Source: Mucilaginibacter sp. UR6-1
GTDB lineage: Bacteria > Bacteroidota > Bacteroidia > Sphingobacteriales > Sphingobacteriaceae
Length of the DNA stretch: 64,000 nt
NCBI RefSeq assembly: GCF_020880975.1
Contig: NZ_JAJIWP010000004.1
Coordinates: 246,550-310,549 of the forward strand
Direction: 5' to 3'
How positions within the stretch are numbered: position 1 is the first letter of the stretch; each line of letters starts with the position of its first letter. This document shows, one piece after another, positions 50,314-58,970 of this stretch. A model generated the notes under the pieces. The model ran no database searches, had not been told where the DNA came from, and saw nothing but the letters and a program-made list of their open reading frames with translations. The position numbers and the translations under genes were made by a program.

Positions 50314-51378
50314 ATGAAATTACGTGTTCTGGTTTTTATAAACGCCTTTGCCGTGGCGGTAACCTTATCAATCGCTAACTATTATTTTCAGCAAAGCCTG
50401 CATGCGGTACTGGTAACCTTTTCGGCTACCTTTATTATCAGCTACATTATTTTTTATTATTTGATAGAGAAATACATCTATTCAAAAATAAAACTCATTT
50501 ACAAACAGATACATAACCTTAAACTGGGCCGCGACCTGCGCGATGCCCTGGGCGAACACGTATCGGCCGACCCGATAAGCGATGTGCAGGAGGAAGTAAA
50601 AGAGTGGGCCAACCAAAAAAAGGGTGAAATAGAAGTACTGCGCGCGCAGGAAAAATTCAGGCGCGAGTTTTTGTCGAACATATCGCATGAGTTTAAAACC
50701 CCGTTATTTGCCATACAGGGTTACATTGATGCCATTGAGGATGATGACTTTGAGGATAAGGATATGGCCAGAGAGTTTTTGCAGAAAGCTGCCCGAAATG
50801 TTGACCGCCTTAGCTACCTAATCAAGGATCTGGATGAGATATCAAAACTTGAAAGCGGCGAAATTGCCATCAATTACAGTAAATTCAAAATAAACGACCT
50901 GATAAAGGAAGTACTTGAAAACCTGGAACTAAAAGCCAAAAAGCACCATATAAAGCTGATATTTAAAGAGAAATACGACGAAACCATAACGGTAAACGCC
51001 GATAAGCAAAAAATAACCCAGGTGCTTACCAACCTGATTGATAATTCGCTTAAATATGGCAAAGAAGGCGGCACAACCGCTGTAAGCCTTTTTGAGCTGC
51101 ATGACCAGGTGCTGGTTGAAATAACTGATGATGGCATCGGCATTGAAGAAAAATACCTGCCCCGCTTGTTCGAGCGCTTTTTCCGTACGGATAGCAGCCG
51201 TTCAAGGGCAATAGGAGGCTCAGGGCTTGGTTTGGCCATTGTTAAGCACATTGTTGAAGCGCACGATCAAACCATAAACGTGCGCAGTACCGAAGGCTTG
51301 GGCTCAACATTTGGCTTTACCCTGCAAAAAGCCAAGCAACAATTAAACATAGCAGGCATACCTGTGTTAAAAAGTTAA
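50314..51378 (+). CDS. PhoR-like sensor histidine kinase
   Basis: The 354-residue kinase has two membrane helices (about 5-24 and 30-52), a short cytoplasmic linker (60-110, helical), the HisKA site F-L-S-N-I-S-H125-E-F-K-T-P-L, and the HATPase domain with N-L-I-D-N-S-L-K-Y, D-D-G-I-G-I and G-G-S-G-L-G-L-A-I-V-K. There is no PAS or periplasmic domain, so PhoR-type is inferred mostly from position: DUF47 and a phosphate transporter follow. No response regulator gene is adjacent. A direct repeat like a PhoB box overlaps its stop codon. Confidence 0.85.
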   Translation: MKLRVLVFINAFAVAVTLSIANYYFQQSLHAVLVTFSATFIISYIIFYYLIEKYIYSKIKLIYKQIHNLKLGRDLRDALGEHVSADPISDVQEEVKEWANQKKGEIEVLRAQEKFRREFLSNISHEFKTPLFAIQGYIDAIEDDDFEDKDMAREFLQKAARNVDRLSYLIKDLDEISKLESGEIAINYSKFKINDLIKEVLENLELKAKKHHIKLIFKEKYDETITVNADKQKITQVLTNLIDNSLKYGKEGGTTAVSLFELHDQVLVEITDDGIGIEEKYLPRLFERFFRTDSSRSRAIGGSGLGLAIVKHIVEAHDQTINVRSTEGLGSTFGFTLQKAKQQLNIAGIPVLKS

Positions 51379-51408
51379 CATTAACTTAACATATGCAAGT
51401 TACCTTTG
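51375..51408 (+). promoter_or_regulatory. Pho-box-like direct repeat and -7 box before DUF47-Pit
   Basis: TTAACA (51375-51380), a 5-base spacer, TTAACA (51386-51391), then TACCTTTG (51401-51408). The direct repeat has 11-bp period, like PhoP/PhoB boxes, and ends 9 bp before the -7 box, where a -33 element would be. It overlaps the kinase stop codon. The DUF47 ATG is at 51426. Confidence 0.65.
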
Positions 51409-51425
51409 CACAATAATACTCAACG

Positions 51426-52076
51426 ATGTCATTAAACAGTATCTTCCAGTACTTTGTCCCAAAGGATAAAAAAGTTTTCTTCCCATTATTTGAACAAGCA
51501 TCAAGCAACGTAGTTGCCATGGGCACCGTTTTGGTTGAAGCAGTAAATTCTGCCAACCCCGCTACCCGCGAGGAACTGTTCAAACAAATAGATAAACTTG
51601 AAAATAAAGGCGATGAAATAACCCACCAGATATACCTGGAGCTGGGCAAAAACTTCATTACCCCGTTTGACCGTGAGGACATACACTCCCTGGCTACCGC
51701 CATTGATGATGTTGCCGATTATATACAAGGCGCCGCCAACCGCATGATGCTGTATAACGTTGATAACATCAACGAGCCGATCAAAAAATTATCTGAGCTT
51801 ATTTTACAAGCCAGTATTGACCTTGAAAAAGCGGTGAAAGAACTGCGCGACCTTAAAAACGTACGCAATATTGCCGACTCATGCATTCGCATAAACAGTG
51901 TTGAAAACCAGGCCGATTATGTATTTGACCGCGCCGTGGCCGACTTGTTTCTGTATGAAAAGGATGCCATTAACCTGATAAAGTACAAAGAGATATACGC
52001 AGCGCTTGAAACTGCTACCGATATGTGCGAGGATGCAGCCAACGTAATGGAATCCATCTTAGTTAAAAACGCGTAA
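51426..52076 (+). CDS. DUF47 (PhoU-like) phosphate transport regulator
   Basis: The 216-residue helical protein has the DUF47/PhoU-like pattern: V-P-K-D-K-K-V-F-F-P-L-F-E-Q-A-S, K-L-E-N-K-G-D-E-I-T-H-Q-I-Y, T-P-F-D-R-E-D-I-H-S-L-A and I-D-D-V-A-D-Y-I. Such proteins accompany Pit transporters and adjust their activity. It is followed after 22 bp by the transporter gene and has its own promoter with a Pho-box-like repeat. Confidence 0.95.
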   Translation: MSLNSIFQYFVPKDKKVFFPLFEQASSNVVAMGTVLVEAVNSANPATREELFKQIDKLENKGDEITHQIYLELGKNFITPFDREDIHSLATAIDDVADYIQGAANRMMLYNVDNINEPIKKLSELILQASIDLEKAVKELRDLKNVRNIADSCIRINSVENQADYVFDRAVADLFLYEKDAINLIKYKEIYAALETATDMCEDAANVMESILVKNA

Positions 52077-52098
52077 GCAATATTTTATATCCCGATAC

Positions 52099-53109
52099 AT
52101 GGTTACCACCCTGCTTGTAGTTGTAATTTGCCTGGCAATAATATTTGATTTTATAAATGGTTTTCATGATGCCGCAAACTCTATTGCTACCATTGTATCA
52201 ACCAAGGTATTAACGCCGTTCCAGGCTGTAATATGGGCTGCCGCGTTTAACTTTTTAGCATTCTTTGTAATTAAGGATCATAAGGTTGCCAACACCATTG
52301 CCAAAATTGTTATTCAGGATTACGTAACCATAAATGTAATACTGGCAGGCCTGTTAGCAGCCATAACCTGGAACCTCATCACCTGGTGGTTTGGTATACC
52401 TTCAAGTTCATCCCACACGCTTATTGGCGGCTTTGCCGGCGCCGGCATGACCAATGCCATATTTATGGGCGACAACGCTTTTCACGCCATTAAATCAAGT
52501 TATATTATTGAGATCGCCTCGTACATTGTGCTGGCACCCTTTATCGGTTTAATCATAGCTTATTTTATCACCATCATAATTCTGCACATCTGTAAAAACG
52601 CGCGCCCTGCCACTGCCGAAAGGTGGTTCAAGGCCGGTCAGTTAATATCATCGGCATTTTTGAGCTTTGCCCACGGCGGTAATGATGCGCAAAAGGTTAT
52701 GGGTATCATCTACGTAGCGCTGGTATCATCGCAGGTTATTACTGATGGCTCAACCATGCCCGACTGGATTCCTTTAGCTTGTTACAGCGCTATCGCGCTT
52801 GGTACCATGTCCGGCGGGTGGAAGATCGTTAAAACCATGGGTACCAAAATTACCAAGGTTACCCCGGTTGAAGGTGTAGCTGCCGAAACAGCAGGTGCCA
52901 TCACCCTAACCATTACCGAGCGCCTGGGCATACCGGTTTCAACTACACATACTATTACCGGCTCTATCATCGGTGTAGGCTTAACCAAAAGGGTATCGGC
53001 CGTGCGCTGGGGTGTAACCATCAACCTGATGTGGGCCTGGGTTATCACTATCCCTATCTCGGCTTTGCTTGCCGCAGGGGTGTACTCATTAATACGCCTG
53101 TTCGCTTAA
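52099..53109 (+). CDS. Inorganic phosphate transporter, Pit family
   Basis: The 336-residue membrane protein has the two inverted PHO4 repeats: F-D-F-I-N-G-F-H-D-A-A-N-S-I-A-T-I-V-S-T near residues 15-35 and F-A-H-G-G-N-D-A-Q-K-V-M-G near 190-205, plus G-I-P-S-S-S-S-H-T and I-P-V-S-T-T-H-T-I. It imports phosphate, probably driven by the proton gradient. It is co-transcribed with DUF47 and follows the PhoR-like kinase, forming a phosphate uptake cluster. Confidence 0.95.
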   Translation: MVTTLLVVVICLAIIFDFINGFHDAANSIATIVSTKVLTPFQAVIWAAAFNFLAFFVIKDHKVANTIAKIVIQDYVTINVILAGLLAAITWNLITWWFGIPSSSSHTLIGGFAGAGMTNAIFMGDNAFHAIKSSYIIEIASYIVLAPFIGLIIAYFITIIILHICKNARPATAERWFKAGQLISSAFLSFAHGGNDAQKVMGIIYVALVSSQVITDGSTMPDWIPLACYSAIALGTMSGGWKIVKTMGTKITKVTPVEGVAAETAGAITLTITERLGIPVSTTHTITGSIIGVGLTKRVSAVRWGVTINLMWAWVITIPISALLAAGVYSLIRLFA

Positions 53110-53139
53110 ACTTTTTGCCTGCTTGCAGGTTAAAGCAGT

Positions 53140-53874
53140 ATGAAAAAGGTATTACTTATCATCCCTGCCCTCATAGGCATGTTTATTATATCAGGCTGCG
53201 ATACGCTTAACCAGGTAGCACAAACCGCCGGGCAAACTATCGGCAATCCATCAGCCTTTGAAATAGCATCGGCACTAAAGCAGGCGCTTGAGCAGGGTAC
53301 TACCAAAAGCGCTAATGAGTTATCGGCACAAAACGGCTTTTTCGATAACGCGCTTATTAAGCTGGTTTTTCCGCCCGAAGCGCAAAAAGCCGAAAAAACC
53401 TTACGCTCCATAGGCTTAAATTCGCTTTGCGATAATGTGATACTTTCATTAAACCGTGCTGCCGAGGATGCCGCTAAAGAAGCTAAACCTATTTTCATAA
53501 ACTCCATAAAGCAGCTTACCCTGCAAGATGCCACCAATATTTTGTTGGGGGATAAGGATGCGGCTACACAATATTTTAAACGCACCACCATTAACCAGCT
53601 TGCCGCAAAGTTTAAGCCGGTGATACAAAACAGCCTGACCAAAGTAGGCGCAACGCGCTATTATGGCGATGCTGTTACAGCCTACAACAAAGTTCCGCTG
53701 GTTACAAAAATAAACCCCGATTTGAGCGACTATGTTACTCAAAAAGCTATTGAAGGTTTATTTGTAGAGATAGCCAAAGAGGAGCTGAACATACGCCAAA
53801 ACCTTTCGGCACGTTCAACTACGCTGATGCAACGGGTATTTGGCTATGCCGATACCAGGAAAGCAAAAGGTTAA
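53140..53874 (+). CDS. DUF4197 lipoprotein
   Basis: The 244-residue protein has a lipobox I-S-G-C (Cys about 20) and the helical DUF4197 pattern: F-E-I-A-S-A-L-K-Q-A-L-E-Q-G, L-V-F-P-P-E-A-Q, G-D-K-D-A-A-T-Q-Y-F-K-R-T-T and the end L-M-Q-R-V-F-G-Y. Function is unknown. It follows the transporter by 30 bp and could be its last operon member or separate. Confidence 0.88.
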   Translation: MKKVLLIIPALIGMFIISGCDTLNQVAQTAGQTIGNPSAFEIASALKQALEQGTTKSANELSAQNGFFDNALIKLVFPPEAQKAEKTLRSIGLNSLCDNVILSLNRAAEDAAKEAKPIFINSIKQLTLQDATNILLGDKDAATQYFKRTTINQLAAKFKPVIQNSLTKVGATRYYGDAVTAYNKVPLVTKINPDLSDYVTQKAIEGLFVEIAKEELNIRQNLSARSTTLMQRVFGYADTRKAKG

Positions 53875-53889
53875 TCGGGAGTTAGTCCG

Positions 53890-54282
53890 TTAATTATCAG
53901 CCGTGCCAGGGTGGCGAAAGGTAATAAAGGCGAACAGCACAGCCAGCACTACATAAAGCCCTGCCAATACCGCGATTGATGCAGGCATGGTATCATTTGT
54001 TAAAACAGCCCTGGTCAGTACAATACTGCCCATTACAAAATGTGTAAAATTACCTATGGCTACAGGGCGGTTGTATATACCGCCAATAATTGCTCCCTTT
54101 GCCATCCAGTTAAGCAGGGCGAAGGCATAATACATGGCACCTAACAACTGCAAGCATAACATCTGAGTTTCGGTAGGTGTGCCACCTAAAACTTTTATAA
54201 TTTCATCTGCAGCAAAGCTTAAAGCAAAGCCCATCGCTGCTAAAAAAACAGCAGCAACCGTCATGATGAGTTTGGTGTTCAT
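53890..54282 (-). CDS. Unknown four-helix membrane protein
   Basis: I chose ATG at 54282-54280 (130 residues), where the first helix begins; the frame continues 27 bp upstream. Helices lie at about 4-22, 36-55, 75-95 and 98-118. I do not recognise a family. It is convergent with the DUF4197 gene, 15 bp apart, and downstream of the serine hydrolase gene on the same strand. Confidence 0.55.
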   Translation of the reverse strand: MNTKLIMTVAAVFLAAMGFALSFAADEIIKVLGGTPTETQMLCLQLLGAMYYAFALLNWMAKGAIIGGIYNRPVAIGNFTHFVMGSIVLTRAVLTNDTMPASIAVLAGLYVVLAVLFAFITFRHPGTADN

Positions 54283-54354
54283 AATATAGGTGTGGAGATT
54301 AGCCCGCAAACATACACTATGCGGGTTAATCTTACCGTACCGGGATGAAATTAT

Positions 54355-56178
54355 TTATAACCCCTTCTCAATAGCCTTGTAAACTACATCCTGAATGCGC
54401 GGCCGAATACGCAGGCTCGATAATTTTTCAGTTACCTTTGGATGCACCCTGTTTGACAGGAAGATGTATACCAGTTTATATTTCGGATCAACCCATACAC
54501 AGGTGCCGGTGTAGCCGGTATGGCCATAAGTTTGATCTGATGCCAGCTCGGATGGATAATGGCGGGTCAGGATAGGGTCCCAACGGTCAAAGCCCAGGCC
54601 ACGGCGACTAACCGCCGATTGCTTTGCTGTAAATTGCTCCACCGTTTCAGGCTTAAAGTATTGCACACCACCGTAGCTGCCTTTGTTCAGCATCATCTGG
54701 AAAAGTATGGCCAGGTCATTCGCGTCAGCAAATAAACCGGCATGGCCTGATACCCCGCCAGCTAATGCCGCGCCCTGATCGTGCACATACCCTTCTAATA
54801 GCGTATGCCTGAAATAGGTATCATCCTCGGTGGGTATAATCTGGTCAACACTAAACCTGTTGCGCGGCAAAAAGCCCGCAGTTTGCATACCCAGCTTGTT
54901 GTAAAATTCTGTTTGCACATATTTATTCAGGGGCTCTGCGGTAATTGATTCAACAATCTCCTTCATAAAGTACATGCTTAAATCGCTGTATTCATACTGC
55001 CCGCGTGTACGTAAACTTGTTTTAAGCATCCGTGGCAGCATGTAATCTGAATAAAATCCTTTTCGTACAAAATAACCATCGGCTACCTTTGTGTTGTACA
55101 CAGCCGACGAATCGCTGCTGTGATCTGCTGGCTTTATATCATTATGAAAAGGAATGTAAGGCACTAAACCGGCCTGGTGCAACATCAATTCGCGCACACG
55201 GATATTATTTTTATTGGTAGCACGCGCGGCAGGCACATAGCTGCCCATGGTTGAATCAAGGCTGAGCTTACCCTGCTCGGTAAGGCGCATTACCTCCATG
55301 GTAGTGGCGGCAATTTTAGTAACCGATGCCAGATCGAATATATCGGTTATCTTATCCGGCTCATCGGCGGCATAGGTGTGGTAACCGTAAGCCTTGTTAA
55401 ATATAACTTTGCCATCCTTAGCTACCAGTACCACACAACCGGGTGTAGCCTGCTGGCGCATGGCCTCGGCGGCAATGTCATCAATTTCGTTCAGGTTGGC
55501 CGAGTTTATGCCGGCCGCTTCGGGTATAGTGTATTGCAAACGGGTTTTAACTGTGGCAAAGCCGCTGTTGGCCACATATTTTGGCGAGAAGGTTTGCGGC
55601 AATTTTTGCGACAGCGGCACACCTCCAAAAATAGCTTGTGCAACATAGCCCGCCGATATTGGTGTTATCTTACTATTCCATATAATAGGGTTCTGCTCGT
55701 CGTTAAGTTTATTTAGCGCATTGCCATTGCCAAACAAAGCGATCACCACCTTTTTTAGCTTACGGTTAAGTTTAATAAAATTCAGTATCTGCGCATTGTT
55801 AAGATCACTATCCGTTAACTGTATAACAAGGGTGTTGTAAAATTTCAGATCCTGCGCCAAATCGTTAATTGTTTTTTGGCCAAGGTAGCCCGCGCCGTTA
55901 AATGAACGTACTTCGGCATATTTATTCAGCAGGCTATCAAACTGGGTGGCATAGGTGTTTGAGAAGTTTACGCTGGCAACTTTGGCACTGTCAAGGTTTT
56001 TAAGAGGCACCTGTTGCGCTTCGTTATTCAGCAATACGGTATTTTGCTCGGTTTGTTTTTCTTCGCTCAGGTAGGTTACGGCGCTCATGGGCGGGTTTTG
56101 CGCACAAGCCGAATTGAACATTACAAACAACGCTAACATAAAGGGCATGGCACCCCAGTGGTTTTTTCTCATATACAA
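54355..56178 (-). CDS. Serine hydrolase (beta-lactamase fold) fused to a GH3 C-terminal-like domain
   Basis: The 607-residue protein has a signal peptide (about 1-27, S-A-C-A-Q). Residues about 30-210 resemble the second, alpha/beta-sandwich domain of GH3 enzymes: L-L-N-N-E-A-Q-Q-V-P-L-K-N-L-D, A-L-F-G-N-G-N-A-L, A-I-F-G-G-V-P-L-S-Q-K-L-P. Then comes the beta-lactamase core: S-V-T-K (nucleophile Ser), Y-S-D for Y-x-N, and H-T-G. In Bacteroidota, NagZ-type GH3 enzymes occur fused to such a hydrolase in about 1000-residue proteins. Here the GH3 catalytic barrel is absent, so only the scaffold domain remains. Role: probably cell-wall peptide or ester hydrolysis. Confidence 0.8.
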   Translation of the reverse strand: MYMRKNHWGAMPFMLALFVMFNSACAQNPPMSAVTYLSEEKQTEQNTVLLNNEAQQVPLKNLDSAKVASVNFSNTYATQFDSLLNKYAEVRSFNGAGYLGQKTINDLAQDLKFYNTLVIQLTDSDLNNAQILNFIKLNRKLKKVVIALFGNGNALNKLNDEQNPIIWNSKITPISAGYVAQAIFGGVPLSQKLPQTFSPKYVANSGFATVKTRLQYTIPEAAGINSANLNEIDDIAAEAMRQQATPGCVVLVAKDGKVIFNKAYGYHTYAADEPDKITDIFDLASVTKIAATTMEVMRLTEQGKLSLDSTMGSYVPAARATNKNNIRVRELMLHQAGLVPYIPFHNDIKPADHSSDSSAVYNTKVADGYFVRKGFYSDYMLPRMLKTSLRTRGQYEYSDLSMYFMKEIVESITAEPLNKYVQTEFYNKLGMQTAGFLPRNRFSVDQIIPTEDDTYFRHTLLEGYVHDQGAALAGGVSGHAGLFADANDLAILFQMMLNKGSYGGVQYFKPETVEQFTAKQSAVSRRGLGFDRWDPILTRHYPSELASDQTYGHTGYTGTCVWVDPKYKLVYIFLSNRVHPKVTEKLSSLRIRPRIQDVVYKAIEKGL

Positions 56179-56299
56179 TTAGTAACGATATTTTTTATAA
56201 CCTGATATTTACAGGCGCATGTTTTATTACAATCCACAAACCGTAAAGTTATGCCGTCAATTGATTAATTTTACACCCTGAATTTAATTTTTCTATCTC

Positions 56300-58195
56300 A
56301 TGCCCGATATCATACAGCTTTTACCCGATTCCGTTGCCAACCAGATTGCCGCAGGCGAGGTGGTGCAGCGTCCGGCATCGGCCGTGAAGGAGCTGGTTGA
56401 GAACGCCATTGATGCCGGAGCCGATAAGATACAGCTAATTTTAAAGGATGCCGGTAAATCATTGATCCAGGTGATTGATAATGGCTGCGGCATGAGCATG
56501 ACCGATGCGCGCATGTGCTTTGAGCGTCATGCCACCTCCAAAATACGCAAGGCTGATGACTTGTTTGCCATCCGCACCATGGGTTTCAGGGGCGAGGCCA
56601 TGGCATCTATAGCGGCTATTGCGCAGGTAGAGCTAAAAAGCCGCCGCCATGAGGATGAACTGGGCACCTGTATCACCATCGAAGGGTCGGAAGTGATCAG
56701 CCAGGAGCCCTGCGCTACCGCTACCGGTACATCCATATCTGTAAAAAACCTGTTTTACAATACGCCTGCCCGCCGTAACTTTTTAAAAAGCAACTCGGTG
56801 GAGATGCGCCATATTATTGATGAATTTCAACGTGTGGCGCTGGCTAATCCGCAGGTATTTTTAACCCTGCATCATGATGGGCAGGAGGTTTACCACCTAC
56901 CGGCATCAGGCCTTAAACAGCGTATTGTGCACCTACTGGGCAACAACTACAACCAGCGTTTGGTGCCTGTGGAGGAAGATACCACCATCATTAAATTGCA
57001 CGGTTTTGTAGGCAAGCCCGAGTTTGCCCGCAGAACAAGGGGCGAGCAGTTCTTTTTTGTGAACAACCGTTTTATACGCGATGCCTACCTTAACCACGCG
57101 GTATTAACTGCTTTTGAGGAGTTATTGCCGGAGGACAGCTTTCCGCTGTATGTATTGTTTATAGATATTGACCCGGCCAAAATCGATATTAACGTACATC
57201 CCACAAAAACCGAGATTAAATATCAGGATGAAAAGGCCATTTACGCCATAATCCGCTCGGCAGTAAAACGCGCGCTGGGCAAATACAACATCACGCCGAC
57301 GATTGATTTTGACCAGGAGAACAGCATCGGCCACCTGATAACCGAAAAGCCACTGGGCGAAATTGTACCGCCAACCATTACGGTGAACCCGGACTTTAAC
57401 CCCTTTGCTACCGAAGCCAGGCAACCTGCACGTGAGGAACACCCATTTTTGCGCGACAGTAATTTAACCAGGAGCAATGGCGGCGGCGGCAACGGCAGTT
57501 ATCGCCAGTTGCCCGTACCGCAAAACTGGGATACGCTTTACCAGATAAGCAAGCGCGAGCAGGCCATACAGCAGGACCTGCATACCGAGCAGTTGATAAC
57601 CATTAATGAGCAGGATATAAATAAGGCCAGCGAAAGGCAGTTGTTCCAGGTGCATAACCGCTTTATACTGTCGCAAATAAAATCGGGCTTTATGCTGATC
57701 AACCAGCAGGCCGCGCATGAGCGTGTTTTGTACGAGCGTTTTTTGCAGCAGTTGGAAAGCCACTCGGGCACCAGCCAGCAAAGTCTTTTCCCGCAATCGG
57801 TTACACTAAACAGCAGCGATTTTGAGTTATTAAGGGAGCTGTTGCCTGATATTAAATCGTTAGGGTTTGATATACGCGAGTTTGGCAAAAACACTGTTGT
57901 GGTTGAGGGCATACCCGCCGACCTTAACAATGCCAGCGAGCACGAACTTTTAGAGCATTTGCTGGAAGGTTTTAAAAACAACCAGGCAATTTTAAAGTTA
58001 AATAAACGCGATAACCTTGCCCGTTCATTGGCGCGTAACGCTGCCATAAAAGCAGGCACAAAATTATCGCTTGAAGAGATGAACCTGCTGATAGACCAGC
58101 TTTTTGCCTGCCAGATGCCCAATGTGGCCCTAAACGGCAAACCGGTAATCAGCACCTTTACCATGAACGAAATTTTAGAGCGATTTGAAAAGTAA
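56300..58195 (+). CDS. mutL: DNA mismatch repair protein MutL
   Basis: The 631-residue protein couples MutS recognition to downstream repair. The GHKL ATPase half is clear: N-Q-I-A-A-G-E-V-V-Q-R-P, E-N-A-I-D-A-G-A, D-N-G-C-G-M and G-F-R-G-E-A-M-A-S-I. The C-terminal dimer domain begins near residue 440. Its motif reads N468-Q-Q-A-A-H-E-R-V-L-Y-E, where endonuclease-active MutL has D-Q-H-A-x2-E-x4-E; the later Cys-rich motifs also look altered (A-R-N-A-A-I-K, N-G-K-P). It is a single gene, divergent from the serine hydrolase. Confidence 0.96.
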   Translation: MPDIIQLLPDSVANQIAAGEVVQRPASAVKELVENAIDAGADKIQLILKDAGKSLIQVIDNGCGMSMTDARMCFERHATSKIRKADDLFAIRTMGFRGEAMASIAAIAQVELKSRRHEDELGTCITIEGSEVISQEPCATATGTSISVKNLFYNTPARRNFLKSNSVEMRHIIDEFQRVALANPQVFLTLHHDGQEVYHLPASGLKQRIVHLLGNNYNQRLVPVEEDTTIIKLHGFVGKPEFARRTRGEQFFFVNNRFIRDAYLNHAVLTAFEELLPEDSFPLYVLFIDIDPAKIDINVHPTKTEIKYQDEKAIYAIIRSAVKRALGKYNITPTIDFDQENSIGHLITEKPLGEIVPPTITVNPDFNPFATEARQPAREEHPFLRDSNLTRSNGGGGNGSYRQLPVPQNWDTLYQISKREQAIQQDLHTEQLITINEQDINKASERQLFQVHNRFILSQIKSGFMLINQQAAHERVLYERFLQQLESHSGTSQQSLFPQSVTLNSSDFELLRELLPDIKSLGFDIREFGKNTVVVEGIPADLNNASEHELLEHLLEGFKNNQAILKLNKRDNLARSLARNAAIKAGTKLSLEEMNLLIDQLFACQMPNVALNGKPVISTFTMNEILERFEK

Positions 58196-58224
58196 ACCGT
58201 CGCCTTATAATTAAGATATAAAAA

Positions 58225-58944
58225 ATGCAATCACCTTTCGCAAACATGCCGCCGGTTATAAAAAACCTGCTTATCATTAATGTTATATGCTTTCTGCCAT
58301 TTATAATATTTAAACAGCCTCTGCTTGATAGTATATATAATAATGTATCGGCACATTATTTTGATTCGCCAATATTTAAACCGTGGCAGCCGGTTACATA
58401 CATGTTTTTCCATGGGGGATGGGCACATATAATCTTTAATATGTTTGCTTTGTACTCATTCGGTACTATTATCGAGTACAATATGGGCTCAAAGCGTTTT
58501 TTCAATTACTACTTTATTTGTGGCTTAGGCGGCGTTGCCTTGCAAATGCTGGTACAAGCTATAGAAGTTCACGCTATTACAGGGAGTTTTACTGTAGCTA
58601 ATATTGACAATACATTAAATACAGTTGCAGCTACATCGTATGATGATGCAAAAAAACTCGCCAGTATATATTATTCATCAATGGTAGGTGCTTCAGGAGC
58701 TATTTTTGGTGTATTGATCGCTTTCGGACTGTTGTATCCTAATGCCGAATTGATGATCATGTTTATTCCGGTTCCGGTTAAAGCAAAATACATCATTCCG
58801 GTGTATATAGTTATAGAAGTATTTTTAGGGGTAGCGCGTTTTGCAGGCGACTCGGTTGCTCATTTTGCGCACCTTGGCGGGGCACTCATAGGTTTTGGGC
58901 TAATTAAGTTGTGGGGCTTGCGGCGTAACGACCGGTATTATTAA
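58225..58944 (+). CDS. Rhomboid intramembrane serine protease (first of a pair)
   Basis: The 239-residue membrane protease has six or seven helices. The catalytic dyad is S157 in G-A-S-G-A-I-F-G and H216 in F-A-H-L-G-G-A; H63 and H68 in F-F-H-G-G-W-A-H-I support it. It cleaves membrane protein substrates within the bilayer. The paralogue gene starts 26 bp downstream. Confidence 0.93.
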   Translation: MQSPFANMPPVIKNLLIINVICFLPFIIFKQPLLDSIYNNVSAHYFDSPIFKPWQPVTYMFFHGGWAHIIFNMFALYSFGTIIEYNMGSKRFFNYYFICGLGGVALQMLVQAIEVHAITGSFTVANIDNTLNTVAATSYDDAKKLASIYYSSMVGASGAIFGVLIAFGLLYPNAELMIMFIPVPVKAKYIIPVYIVIEVFLGVARFAGDSVAHFAHLGGALIGFGLIKLWGLRRNDRYY

Positions 58945-58970
58945 AAGCAGTAAAAAAGGGGTTATCAACC

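Noticed and set aside
54355..56178. Lipoprotein signal in the GH3-remnant serine hydrolase (Cys in N-S-A-C-A-Q)
   Set aside because: The -3 residue is Asn and not Leu or a similar residue, so a type I signal peptide is more likely.
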